A DNA stretch of 45,466 bases, taken from IMG/VR virus record IMGVR_UViG_3300032288_002840, positions 1 through 45,466 of that record; one strand, given 5' to 3'. Made by a program: the position numbers and the translations under genes. Under the pieces are notes generated by a model. That model was not told where the DNA came from and searched no databases. It saw only the letters and a program-made list of their open reading frames with translations. Numbering within the stretch: the first letter of the stretch is position 1; each line of letters starts with the position of its first letter. This document shows positions 39,790 through 45,466 of the stretch, one piece after another. Origin of the DNA: a virus.

Positions 39790-39817
39790 TTATATATTTA
39801 TATAACAAATGATCGTC
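39782..39817 (+). promoter_or_regulatory. Two-step inverted repeat around a start codon
   Basis: GACGAT (39782-39787) pairs with ATCGTC (39812-39817) and TTATAT (39790-39795) with ATATAA (39800-39805). The ATG at 39809 lies in the internal loop, and the upstream stop codon TAG in the opposite arm. Confidence 0.4.
39795..39802 (+). promoter_or_regulatory. TATTTATA late-type box before the 133-aa gene
   Basis: TATTTATA ends 6 nt before the ATG at 39809, within the two-step inverted repeat. Confidence 0.5.
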
Positions 39818-40210
39818 AATTTTATCAAAGATAATAGATTTCCTAAGTTTATCAATAAATTAGCTTCTAATTCATTGAATCAAACTGACAGCACATATGT
39901 GGATGATAGTCCTGATGGAATTTTTGACGGTGATATTGGTACAGTCTTGATAAAAGACGGTAAAGATATATTGTACAGAACAAATACTGATACTGAATTT
40001 ACTAATATTTCTAGTTACTACAAAACAGTAGTAGATGCAAAAAGTGGATTACTTACAAGCGGAATAAATAAAAAAGCTACTTGGATTAAAAATAGTTCTT
40101 CCACTGAAAAGTCTTGGAAATTTTTGGGATATACTTGTCCATTCGATAGTACTTGTGCTCCTTGTCCAATTCCATATACTTATTATCCTATTTATTATTC
40201 CACTGAATAA
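39809..40210 (+). CDS. Small phage protein with Cys-rich C-terminus, function unknown
   Basis: 133 residues. MIVNFIKDNRFPKFINKLA starts a mixed domain with DIGTVLIKDGKDILYRTNTDTEF and a W-containing strand (KATWIKNSSSTEKSWKFLGY). The end, TCPFDSTCAPCPIPYTYYPIYY, has three Cys that may bind metal or form disulfides, then a Tyr/Pro-rich tail. The late-type box suggests a virion or late protein. I do not recognise the family. Confidence 0.6.
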   Translation: MIVNFIKDNRFPKFINKLASNSLNQTDSTYVDDSPDGIFDGDIGTVLIKDGKDILYRTNTDTEFTNISSYYKTVVDAKSGLLTSGINKKATWIKNSSSTEKSWKFLGYTCPFDSTCAPCPIPYTYYPIYYSTE

Positions 40211-40214
40211 GTTC

Positions 40215-40243
40215 TTGACATTTTTATATTTTTGTGGTAAGGT
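40215..40243 (+). promoter_or_regulatory. Promoter TTGACA-N17-TAAGGT before the UV endonuclease gene
   Basis: TTGACA (40215-40220), spacer ending GTGG, TAAGGT (40238-40243), only 7 nt before the ATG at 40251, so the mRNA should be leaderless. Confidence 0.7.
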
Positions 40244-40250
40244 ATAAACA

Positions 40251-41165
40251 ATGAAAAAATCATTGTGTTGTATTTCTCTTCAACTTCAAGAAAAAGGTTA
40301 TAAAGCTAATACCATGACCAAGACTAGGTTCTTGACATTGGAACGCAAAAATGCTTTATCTACTGTTTCACAACGAACGCTTAACAATGTACATGTTGCA
40401 GTGAATACATTTGCATTTTGTGCAAGTAAAGGTTGGAACTATAGAATTAGTAGTGACTTGTTTCCACTGGCTACTTTGCCAGAAGCAAATTTATCATTTG
40501 ATGTTCTTCCTGATAAAGATCGTATTTATGCTGAATTCAAGCGTGGTGCAGATATTATCAAAAAAAATAATTTACGATGTAGTACACACCCCGATCAATT
40601 TGTTGTACCTGCAAGTGCTACGAAATCTGTAGTAGAAAAATCCATTGTTGAACTAAAAAATCATGCTACAATTATGGATTTGTTTGGTTTACCTCAATCA
40701 TATGAAGCTCCAATTAATATTCATATGAATTGTTACAAAGGTGATACCAAAGATATTGCCAAACGGTTTATTGATGTTTACAATGATTTTCCTGTTAATG
40801 TTAAGTCTCGTCTTGTTCTTGAGAATGAAGACAAACCTAACAGTTGGAAAGTAGAAGAATTGTATGATTTGATTTATTCAAACACTGGAATTCCTATTAC
40901 TTACGACAATCTTCATTTTCGTTGTAACTCTGGTAAATTGACTGCCAAAGATGCAATGAAGTTGGCTATGTCTACATGGGGTAGTTATCGTCCATTGTTT
41001 CATTTTAGTGACAATGATTTATCCAACAAAAATCCACGAGCACATGGTGATTATGTTCGTAGTATTCCTGAAGAATATGTTGACATGGATGGAGTTGACT
41101 ATGACTTTGAATTCAAGGCTAAGGATTATGCGATTGAACGGTTTGAAAAAGAATTCAAATTATAA
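40251..41165 (+). CDS. uvsE: UV-damage endonuclease, UvdE/UvsE family
   Basis: 304 residues, the usual length of bacterial UvsE. The TIM-barrel landmarks are present: NWNYRISSDLFPL-type strand (here GWNYRISSDLFPL, ~66), LRCSTHPDQFVVPASA (~110, His ligand), PINIHMNCYKGD (~150), SRLVLENEDK (~185, Glu ligand), GIPITYDNLHFRCN (~215, Asp/His) and PLFHFSDND (~250). The enzyme nicks DNA 5' of UV photoproducts. In a phage it protects the genome from sunlight damage and may replace T4 DenV. The leaderless-type promoter indicates early expression. Confidence 0.9.
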   Translation: MKKSLCCISLQLQEKGYKANTMTKTRFLTLERKNALSTVSQRTLNNVHVAVNTFAFCASKGWNYRISSDLFPLATLPEANLSFDVLPDKDRIYAEFKRGADIIKKNNLRCSTHPDQFVVPASATKSVVEKSIVELKNHATIMDLFGLPQSYEAPINIHMNCYKGDTKDIAKRFIDVYNDFPVNVKSRLVLENEDKPNSWKVEELYDLIYSNTGIPITYDNLHFRCNSGKLTAKDAMKLAMSTWGSYRPLFHFSDNDLSNKNPRAHGDYVRSIPEEYVDMDGVDYDFEFKAKDYAIERFEKEFKL

Positions 41166-41176
41166 TTAAAAAGATG

Positions 41177-41205
41177 TTGACGAAACGATAAACATGGTGT
41201 AAAGT
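41177..41205 (+). promoter_or_regulatory. Promoter TTGACG-N17-TAAAGT before the 69-aa basic protein gene
   Basis: TTGACG (41177-41182), spacer ending GGTG, TAAAGT (41200-41205). The -10 hexamer is identical to that at 37864, and again a stem-loop starts 8 nt later. Confidence 0.7.
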
Positions 41206-41213
41206 AATTTCAA

Positions 41214-41231
41214 GTTAGTAATGAAACTAAC
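41214..41231 (+). promoter_or_regulatory. 5'-terminal stem-loop of a 69-aa gene leader
   Basis: GTTAGT (41214-41219) pairs with ACTAAC (41226-41231), 6-nt loop. The remaining leader is A-rich with almost no G (AAACATAAAACAAATAAA type) up to the ATG at 41267, like the leader after 37892. Confidence 0.6.
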
Positions 41232-41266
41232 GAAACATAAAACAAATAAATAAAATAAATAAAGTT

Positions 41267-41476
41267 ATGATTATTCGTAAAAACAACAAGATGCAGACTA
41301 ACTTCGTGTATAATAGTGCTGCTAAGGTAGAAACATTCATCTCGTATCCATTTGCTGGAACCAAGCGAGCTGGTACTCGTTTGACTATTCGTAATGGTAA
41401 GACTCGTATTGACTTGAATGGTCGTCAAGTTAAGGCACTACGCAAGGTTCTTGCTACTGCTTCCCGAGTTAAGTAA
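41267..41476 (+). CDS. Small basic protein, function unknown
   Basis: 69 residues, strongly basic. NFVYNSAAKVETFISYPFAGTKR, then AGTRLTIRNGKTRIDLNGRQ and VKALRKVLATASRVK: beta-rich centre and an Arg/Lys helix at the end, consistent with nucleic-acid binding. Codon use (CGT, GCT, GTT) resembles gp32 and NrdA, and the gene has a strong promoter and special leader, so high early expression is expected. I do not recognise a family; a host-takeover or nucleoid-type role is possible. Confidence 0.65.
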   Translation: MIIRKNNKMQTNFVYNSAAKVETFISYPFAGTKRAGTRLTIRNGKTRIDLNGRQVKALRKVLATASRVK

Positions 41477-41490
41477 TCTTTGGTTTGAGT

Positions 41491-41640
41491 ATGGGAAAGA
41501 CATTTAGAAGAGACAATGAATTTAGAACCAAGAGTTCTAAGTTTAAAAAAAATAAAAAATTGTCAAAGGTAAATAAACCATATTTAAATAAAGGAGGGAA
41601 GGTAAGAAATTACCAAGATGAAGTAGATAATGAATATTAA
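41491..41640 (+). CDS. 49-aa highly basic small protein
   Basis: ATG at 41491 to TAA at 41638-41640. The product begins MGKTFRRDNEFRTKSSKF, continues with a KKNKK-type basic run and ends NYQDEVDNEY. It fits the basic MGKTFRR-type small proteins I associate with T4-like phages, probably nucleic-acid binding. It fills the gap between two genes and overlaps the next start by 11 nt, a junction typical for real phage genes. A GGAGGG stretch in its 3' part (41593-41598) lies rather far, 31 nt, from the next ATG to serve as a ribosome site. Confidence 0.6.
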   Translation: MGKTFRRDNEFRTKSSKFKKNKKLSKVNKPYLNKGGKVRNYQDEVDNEY

Positions 41641-41989
41641 ATCAATAGTTGTCATAATAATTAATGTAGTATTATTTTCATTATCACTTAAGTTTCAGAG
41701 TGTAACGCCATTCGCAGTAATGTGGTTGGCGTTACATTCTTTTTATTTAAGTTATAAATTGGAAGAATATAAAAACGCAATTCTTGTTAGTATCGATGAC
41801 GATAAGAAAAAATTGGAAAAAGAATTAAATACCTTGTATTTGAATCAAAAGACTGTATTATCGGTTCTTAATGCTTTAAGAGCACGAATCAACAATCATT
41901 ATGGGAAGACCCAAAAAACAAAAAACCCCTCTCTCAAAGAACGATTCAAATCAATCGAACGAAGAGACACAGAACTTAACGAAGACTAA
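41630..41989 (+). CDS. Small membrane protein with coiled coil
   Basis: 119 residues. Two hydrophobic segments at the N-terminus (IKSIVVIIINVVLFSLSLKF and FAVMWLALHSFYLSYKL, with SVTPF between) form a probable hairpin in the membrane. A charged coiled coil follows (~45-90) and a basic end. Function unknown; a phage membrane protein or holin-like role cannot be judged. Its last 89 nt overlap the next gene in another frame, so one of the two starts could be slightly different. Confidence 0.55.
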   Translation: MNIKSIVVIIINVVLFSLSLKFQSVTPFAVMWLALHSFYLSYKLEEYKNAILVSIDDDKKKLEKELNTLYLNQKTVLSVLNALRARINNHYGKTQKTKNPSLKERFKSIERRDTELNED

Positions 41990-42428
41990 ATCTTTATTTG
42001 ATCATATCAATCAAATTAGGGAAGTTAAGAATCCTAAGTATTTTGATACACTTACTGCTGCAGATATTAAATCGTTCAATAAGTATACATTATTGATGGG
42101 ACTTGGTATGGATCAAACGATTATTGAAGAAATTGCGTTTGTATCCAAGTATTTTGACATCTTACCTGAGAAACATCTTTATAAGGTATTGTGTGACTTT
42201 GTACCGCATGGCAGACGGTTTTGTAAGTGGATTAAACCTAACAAAGTAAAATTCAACAAAGATTTAATTCAATTGGTATCAAATAAATTTGAGGTTAGCA
42301 AAGATGATGCCTATAGTTATTGTGTACTATTTTTCAGAACGGAAAGTGGTATTAATAGTCTGATTGATATATGTAAACAATATGGTAAATCAGAAAAAGA
42401 AATAGAAGGGTTAATGGAGAATGAATAA
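41901..42428 (+). CDS. 62: Probable clamp-loader small subunit, T4 gp62-like
   Basis: 175 residues. A basic, disordered N-terminus (MGRPKKQKTPLSKND) is followed by KSLFDHINQIREVKNPKYFDTL, SFNKYTLLMGLGMDQTIIEEI, LYKVLCDFVPHGRRFCKWIKPNK and DLIQLVSNKFEVSKDDAYSY. The order LFD.(I/L)..I...K, a mid-protein F.N...S/G....., a (K)RF.KW.K motif and a final helical domain match how gp62 proteins look in T4-like phages; the assignment is by resemblance only. gp62 with gp44 loads the sliding clamp. It overlaps the dNMP kinase gene by 8 nt. Confidence 0.5.
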   Translation: MGRPKKQKTPLSKNDSNQSNEETQNLTKTKSLFDHINQIREVKNPKYFDTLTAADIKSFNKYTLLMGLGMDQTIIEEIAFVSKYFDILPEKHLYKVLCDFVPHGRRFCKWIKPNKVKFNKDLIQLVSNKFEVSKDDAYSYCVLFFRTESGINSLIDICKQYGKSEKEIEGLMENE

Positions 42429-43071
42429 AATTTATATAGGAGTATCTGGATTTGCTAGAAGTGGCAAGAATTTATTTTGTGATATTGCTCAAAAAGTCTT
42501 AAAAGAAAAGTACAACTTGACATCTAAAACATATGCACTTGCATATTTTTTGAAAAAAGATTGTGAACCGTTTATTCAAGAAAAGTTGGGATTGAGTTCT
42601 TTCAGTGAAAAGACCGAAGATAAGAATGCCTTTAGAGAAATGTTGGTATGGTATGGTGGTGTAAAACGAAAACAGACTGAAGGTAAATATTGGACGGGAT
42701 TATTACATGAAGAGTTAAAGAAAGATACTAACGATGTTAATTTTATCAGCGACATTCGTTATGTAGAATATACCGATGATGAAGTATTTTGGTTGAAGAA
42801 ACAACTGGGTGGCAAGTTGGTTCATATTAGTAAATATACTTATGGATTTGCTACTGATGGAAGACATTATAGAGTCAATGATAAAAGTAAGAAAATCTAT
42901 ACAGAAGCTCCTAATCAACATGAAGCGTTGAATGATCCTAAGATTAGATTTCTTGCCGATTATAAAGTTGAATGGGAACAAATAGTTACTGATAAAAATC
43001 ACAGTGATTTGATTAATAATCCGAATTTAAATCTTATTGTAGAGGATTGTCTTAAGGAGATACTGAAATAG
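42421..43071 (+). CDS. 1: Deoxynucleoside monophosphate kinase, T4 gp1-like
   Basis: 216 residues. The P-loop GFARSGKN lies at residues ~10-17 after a hydrophobic strand. FREMLVWYGGVKRKQTEGKYWTGLL (~60-85), VNFISDIRYVEYTDDEVFWLKKQLGGKLVHISKY (~102-140) and NQHEALNDPKI (~163) follow the gp1 dNMP kinase plan. It phosphorylates dNMPs to dNDPs, feeding DNA synthesis together with NrdAB. Its 3' end overlaps by 20 nt the 3' end of the minus-strand operon. Confidence 0.75.
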   Translation: MNKIYIGVSGFARSGKNLFCDIAQKVLKEKYNLTSKTYALAYFLKKDCEPFIQEKLGLSSFSEKTEDKNAFREMLVWYGGVKRKQTEGKYWTGLLHEELKKDTNDVNFISDIRYVEYTDDEVFWLKKQLGGKLVHISKYTYGFATDGRHYRVNDKSKKIYTEAPNQHEALNDPKIRFLADYKVEWEQIVTDKNHSDLINNPNLNLIVEDCLKEILK

Positions 43072-43345
43072 TTTTGATGTGAATAGAATTATCATAAAAT
43101 TCTATTGATTTTTCATCTGTTACTGAGAACAATAAATCTATAGTTTGTTGGTCAATGTTATTTATTGTAGAAACATATTTGTTATTACAGTCAAATAATT
43201 TTTGACCTTTTTCTTTTGCTTTACAACTGCATATATTTTTAAATTGATCTATACAAGCACATAGTTGCATTAAACTTCCATTGGATGTTAATTGTTCTTT
43301 TGTTTTGATATAATTGTATAATTCATTTAAATTGGCGATTCTCAT
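43052..43345 (-). CDS. Small Cys-rich protein, last gene of the minus-strand operon
   Basis: 97 residues. MRIANLNELYNYIKTKEQL, then LMQLCACIDQFKNICSCKAKEKGQKLFDC with five Cys within about 25 residues (CAC, CSC and a later C), which could bind a metal such as zinc or iron-sulfur. The C-terminus resembles a small beta domain. The start overlaps the upstream stop (ATGA). No family recognised. Confidence 0.6.
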   Translation of the reverse strand: MRIANLNELYNYIKTKEQLTSNGSLMQLCACIDQFKNICSCKAKEKGQKLFDCNNKYVSTINNIDQQTIDLLFSVTDEKSIEFYDNSIHIKTISVSP

Positions 43346-43674
43346 GGTGATAACTTATTGAATACAAAATATGTAATTAGTGATGTTACATAAATAGTAG
43401 GTATTTCTAGAAATGAATAACCAAAAATAAATTTTCCTATTAAAATCAACCAAAAATTTAAGCAAAATGGACATGTAATCAATCTAGTAAAAAAACTATT
43501 ATGTTTTTGTAGTAGATATGAATGATATGTGAGTGTAAAATCTGTTTCTTTTGAATTTAAATAGTCATTTACTTTAAACCATTTAAGTCTTAATAAGTGA
43601 ATGTATTCAACAAATGCTTCAGTATTGAACCATATTATTAATATGAATGTGTATATAAATATAATTCCAATCAT
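43342..43674 (-). CDS. Membrane protein with CPFC motif (DUF1360-like)
   Basis: 110 residues. A first hydrophobic helix (IGIIFIYTFILIIWF) is followed by a loop with YHSYLLQKHN, then FFTRLITCPFCLNFWLILIGKFIFG and a second or third helix (IYVTSLITYFVF). RL.TCP.CL.FW entering a membrane helix is the hallmark I associate with DUF1360-type small membrane proteins. Function unknown. It is coupled by ATGA on both sides within the operon. Confidence 0.6.
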   Translation of the reverse strand: MIGIIFIYTFILIIWFNTEAFVEYIHLLRLKWFKVNDYLNSKETDFTLTYHSYLLQKHNSFFTRLITCPFCLNFWLILIGKFIFGYSFLEIPTIYVTSLITYFVFNKLSP

Positions 43675-44840
43675 AATTTAATTTGTTTGATGATATAATC
43701 TGCGATTGATAAAGACGATGTTGCAGCAGGACTTGGACAGTTTACAACATTACATACATTATCTTTAATAACTATTTCAAAATCTTGAATTAATTCTCCT
43801 GTATTTGACATTGCTTGTGCTCTTACACCTGCATCTCCCTTGATCAAGTCATTTTCTTTAATATTTGGTACTAATTTTTGTAATGCGTTGACAAATTGTT
43901 TTTTGCTGATTGATTGATATAATTCTTTAAAACACATGTATTTGTGTTTGAATATGAATTTCCAAAATCCTTTAAAAGTGATATAATCAAAAATATCAAT
44001 TAGATTTATATCAAACAACGAATATCCTTCTCTAGAGAATGCTAATACTGCATTTGGACCTGCTTCAATACCACCGTTAACTAATCTAGTAAAATGAACC
44101 CCTAAGAATGGATACTTAGGATCAGGTACTGGATATATTAGATTTTTAACTAAATGTTCTGATTCTGGTTTTAGTTTATAATACTCACCTCTAAATGGAA
44201 CAATTTTTGATTTAATTTTAGTAGTAAATTTTGAGATTTTATCGGAATGTAATCCTGTACAATTGATTAAAATGTCGTAATTAAATTGTTCATTTTCAAC
44301 AAATACTTTATCTTTAGTAATATTAATTACTTTGGAATTTAATTTTATTTTATGTCCGTTGTTCGTAATTAGTTCTGATAATTTTTGTATTACTTTTTTA
44401 TAATCAACAATTCCTTCTTGTGGAACATGTAGAGCTTCAATTCCTCCTACATTTGGTTCAATTTCAAGCATTTGTTGTTTGTTTAATTTTCTAATATTTT
44501 TTAATCCGTTTTTTGTTCCACGTTCGAACAATTCATTTAATTTTGCGGATTCTTCTTGATTTGTAGACACTACTAATTTTCCGCATATTTCATGTGGAAT
44601 ATTGTATTTTTTACAAAATTCTGTCATTTGTTTAATGCCTTCGACAGATAATATTGCTTTTAATGAACCAGGTTTATAGTATAAACCACAGTGTAATACT
44701 CCGCTATTGTGAGTACTTTGATGTTGTCCTAGATCGTTTTCTTTTTCTAATACTATAATGTTTAAATTTTTATTGGAAGATAGTTTATATGCTACGGCCA
44801 ATCCAACGATTCCGCCGCCTACGATAATTACATTTTTCAT
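43671..44840 (-). CDS. lhgO: L-2-hydroxyglutarate oxidase-like FAD oxidoreductase
   Basis: 389 residues from the ATG at 44840, which overlaps the upstream stop (ATGA); a start at 44879 would add 13 unrelated residues. The FAD-binding Rossmann motif is IIVGGGIVGLAVAYKLSS followed by a Glu (LEKE) near residue 35. NSGVLHCGLYYKPGSLKA (~55), VPQEGIVDYKKVI, INCTGLHSDKI, FRGEYYKL, YPVPDPKYPFLGVHFTR and GPNAVLAFSREGY are typical of the LhgO/DAO family. It would oxidise a 2-hydroxy acid. In bacteriophages this is unusual; with a glycosyltransferase upstream it may belong to a sugar or cell-envelope modification path. Confidence 0.75.
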   Translation of the reverse strand: MKNVIIVGGGIVGLAVAYKLSSNKNLNIIVLEKENDLGQHQSTHNSGVLHCGLYYKPGSLKAILSVEGIKQMTEFCKKYNIPHEICGKLVVSTNQEESAKLNELFERGTKNGLKNIRKLNKQQMLEIEPNVGGIEALHVPQEGIVDYKKVIQKLSELITNNGHKIKLNSKVINITKDKVFVENEQFNYDILINCTGLHSDKISKFTTKIKSKIVPFRGEYYKLKPESEHLVKNLIYPVPDPKYPFLGVHFTRLVNGGIEAGPNAVLAFSREGYSLFDINLIDIFDYITFKGFWKFIFKHKYMCFKELYQSISKKQFVNALQKLVPNIKENDLIKGDAGVRAQAMSNTGELIQDFEIVIKDNVCNVVNCPSPAATSSLSIADYIIKQIKL

Positions 44841-45466
44841 ATTATTTCGTATTCGATTTCGGTTTCTGAAAATCCCCATGAATCTTCGTTTCTAGATATC
44901 AATATTTGGTTATTTTCTATATATTTATCAAAATATTCTACCCAATCCATTGCATTATTATAAAACTGTTTACTTGGAGAACTTCCATCATTTGACATTC
45001 CTGTATGACTCATATGATATAACGGAACATCGTATATATCTTTTAATTTAAATCCGTATAATACTGATTTTTTTTGAACATTAGTATCAACAAAACAAGC
45101 ATATTTCATTTGTTCTTCATAACCTTTAACTTTTAACCAGATATTTTTGGTTGCAAATTGAAAATCGCCGCAACAATTGAACAAACTATAATTGTCGTTA
45201 GGTGTAACCTTTGCGGGAAAATATCTTGGTTTGCTTGTATTATTTAAATAATTTACATAATCATTTAAATTGTCTTTATTATTAATGACATCTTTATAAT
45301 CAATATCTCTTCTACTCAAAACATACATTGTGTGTTTATTTGTTTTTTTGATAAATTCTTGAAGAATTTCTTTTGTAGGAGGAATAATGTCAGTGGTAGA
45401 TAAAACTATATATTCTGCGTCTGTTCTTCGTATACCTATATTAAAAGAAAATACAGTAGAACATGC
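44837..45466 (-). CDS. Family 2-type glycosyltransferase, 5' end outside window
   Basis: The minus-strand frame is open from the right edge (45466) to TGA at 44839-44837, at least 209 residues. An ATG at 45328 is internal, because coherent sequence continues upstream: STVFSFNIGIRRTDAEYIVL then STTDIIPPTKEILQEFI. N.GIR...AEYI...DI.P is the nucleotide-sugar/metal region of GT-A enzymes (DxD replaced by T-D-I). Later FNCCGDFQFATKNIWLKVKGYEE and the DTNVQKK...LYHMSHTG stretch give the acceptor side and a catalytic-type acid. It probably adds a sugar to an envelope, virion or DNA target. Confidence 0.7.
   Translation of the reverse strand, partial: ACSTVFSFNIGIRRTDAEYIVLSTTDIIPPTKEILQEFIKKTNKHTMYVLSRRDIDYKDVINNKDNLNDYVNYLNNTSKPRYFPAKVTPNDNYSLFNCCGDFQFATKNIWLKVKGYEEQMKYACFVDTNVQKKSVLYGFKLKDIYDVPLYHMSHTGMSNDGSSPSKQFYNNAMDWVEYFDKYIENNQILISRNEDSWGFSETEIEYEII

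Noticed and set aside
41593-41598. GGAGGG as ribosome site for the gene at 41630
   Set aside because: It is 31 nt from the ATG, too far for a normal Shine-Dalgarno interaction.
1-45466. tRNA genes, integrase, attachment sites or insertion sequences
   Set aside because: No cloverleaf-like sequence, recombinase motif or terminal repeat pair was recognised by eye; a covariance-model scan would be needed to exclude tRNAs fully.

Overview
This window is a piece of an AT-rich, T4-like contractile-tailed phage genome (myovirus). Hallmarks are a gp19-type tail tube protein of 163 residues, a gp26-type baseplate protein, a tape measure, LysM and large hub baseplate proteins, gp32/UvsX/gp41-like replication proteins, a FEN-type RNase H, class Ia ribonucleotide reductase and a gp1-like dNMP kinase. 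No integrase, rRNA or tRNA was seen. The host cannot be named. Most starts lack a Shine-Dalgarno sequence (nrdB is an exception), and the tail fibre carries the GIGT..P..KL.V motif that is common in Bacteroidota-type proteins, but the promoters look like ordinary sigma-70 sites, so the evidence is mixed.

Layout, left to right. (1) 1-7437: adhesion and virion-decoration genes: a giant repetitive tail fibre open at the left edge, a glycine-rich fibre protein, small structural proteins and three tandem LamG/concanavalin-like paralogues. (2) 7466-10265: a HAD phosphatase, a nucleotidyltransferase, the tail tube and a cytidylyltransferase-fold protein mixed into the tail operon. (3) 10327-19911: tail and baseplate assembly: a gp26-like gene with a probable programmed frameshift extension, tape measure, baseplate proteins. 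(4) 19947-32253: replication and nucleotide metabolism: a small family A-type polymerase, ssDNA-binding protein, RecA/UvsX, FEN nuclease, helicase, NrdA, NrdB. (5) 32305-43071: accessory region: membrane coiled-coil protein, SemiSWEET-like protein, Mom-like DNA modification protein, MoxR AAA+ ATPase plus HExxH/VWA protein, winged-helix-like protein, DruA-like protein (DUF4338), UV-damage endonuclease, gp62-like protein and dNMP kinase. (6) 43052-45466, minus strand: a four-gene ATGA-coupled operon with a glycosyltransferase (open at the right edge), an L-2-hydroxyglutarate oxidase-like flavoprotein, a CPFC membrane protein and a Cys-rich small protein.

Two promoter classes can be read. One is TTGAC(A/G)-N16/17-TA(A/T/G)(A/G)GT, found before accessory and early-type genes. 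The other is a TATTTATA box lying 4-19 nt before the start codon of ten genes, mainly virion-type, including one on the minus strand; it resembles a T4 late -10 element read in the opposite sense. Many of these sites are so close to the ATG that the mRNAs should be leaderless or nearly so. Several genes also have inverted repeats that would fold their own start region: gp26-like, the 126-aa membrane protein, VWA protein, 133-aa protein and the ssDNA-binding protein leader. Translational control by RNA structure therefore looks like a theme of this phage.

The strongest candidates for new biology are the frameshift between the gp26-like gene and its downstream frame, the paired 5'-terminal stem-loop leaders at 37878 and 41214, the gene 32-like operator, the start-embedding inverted repeats, and the accessory set of Mom-like, DruA-like, MoxR/VWA, SemiSWEET-like and LhgO-like genes.
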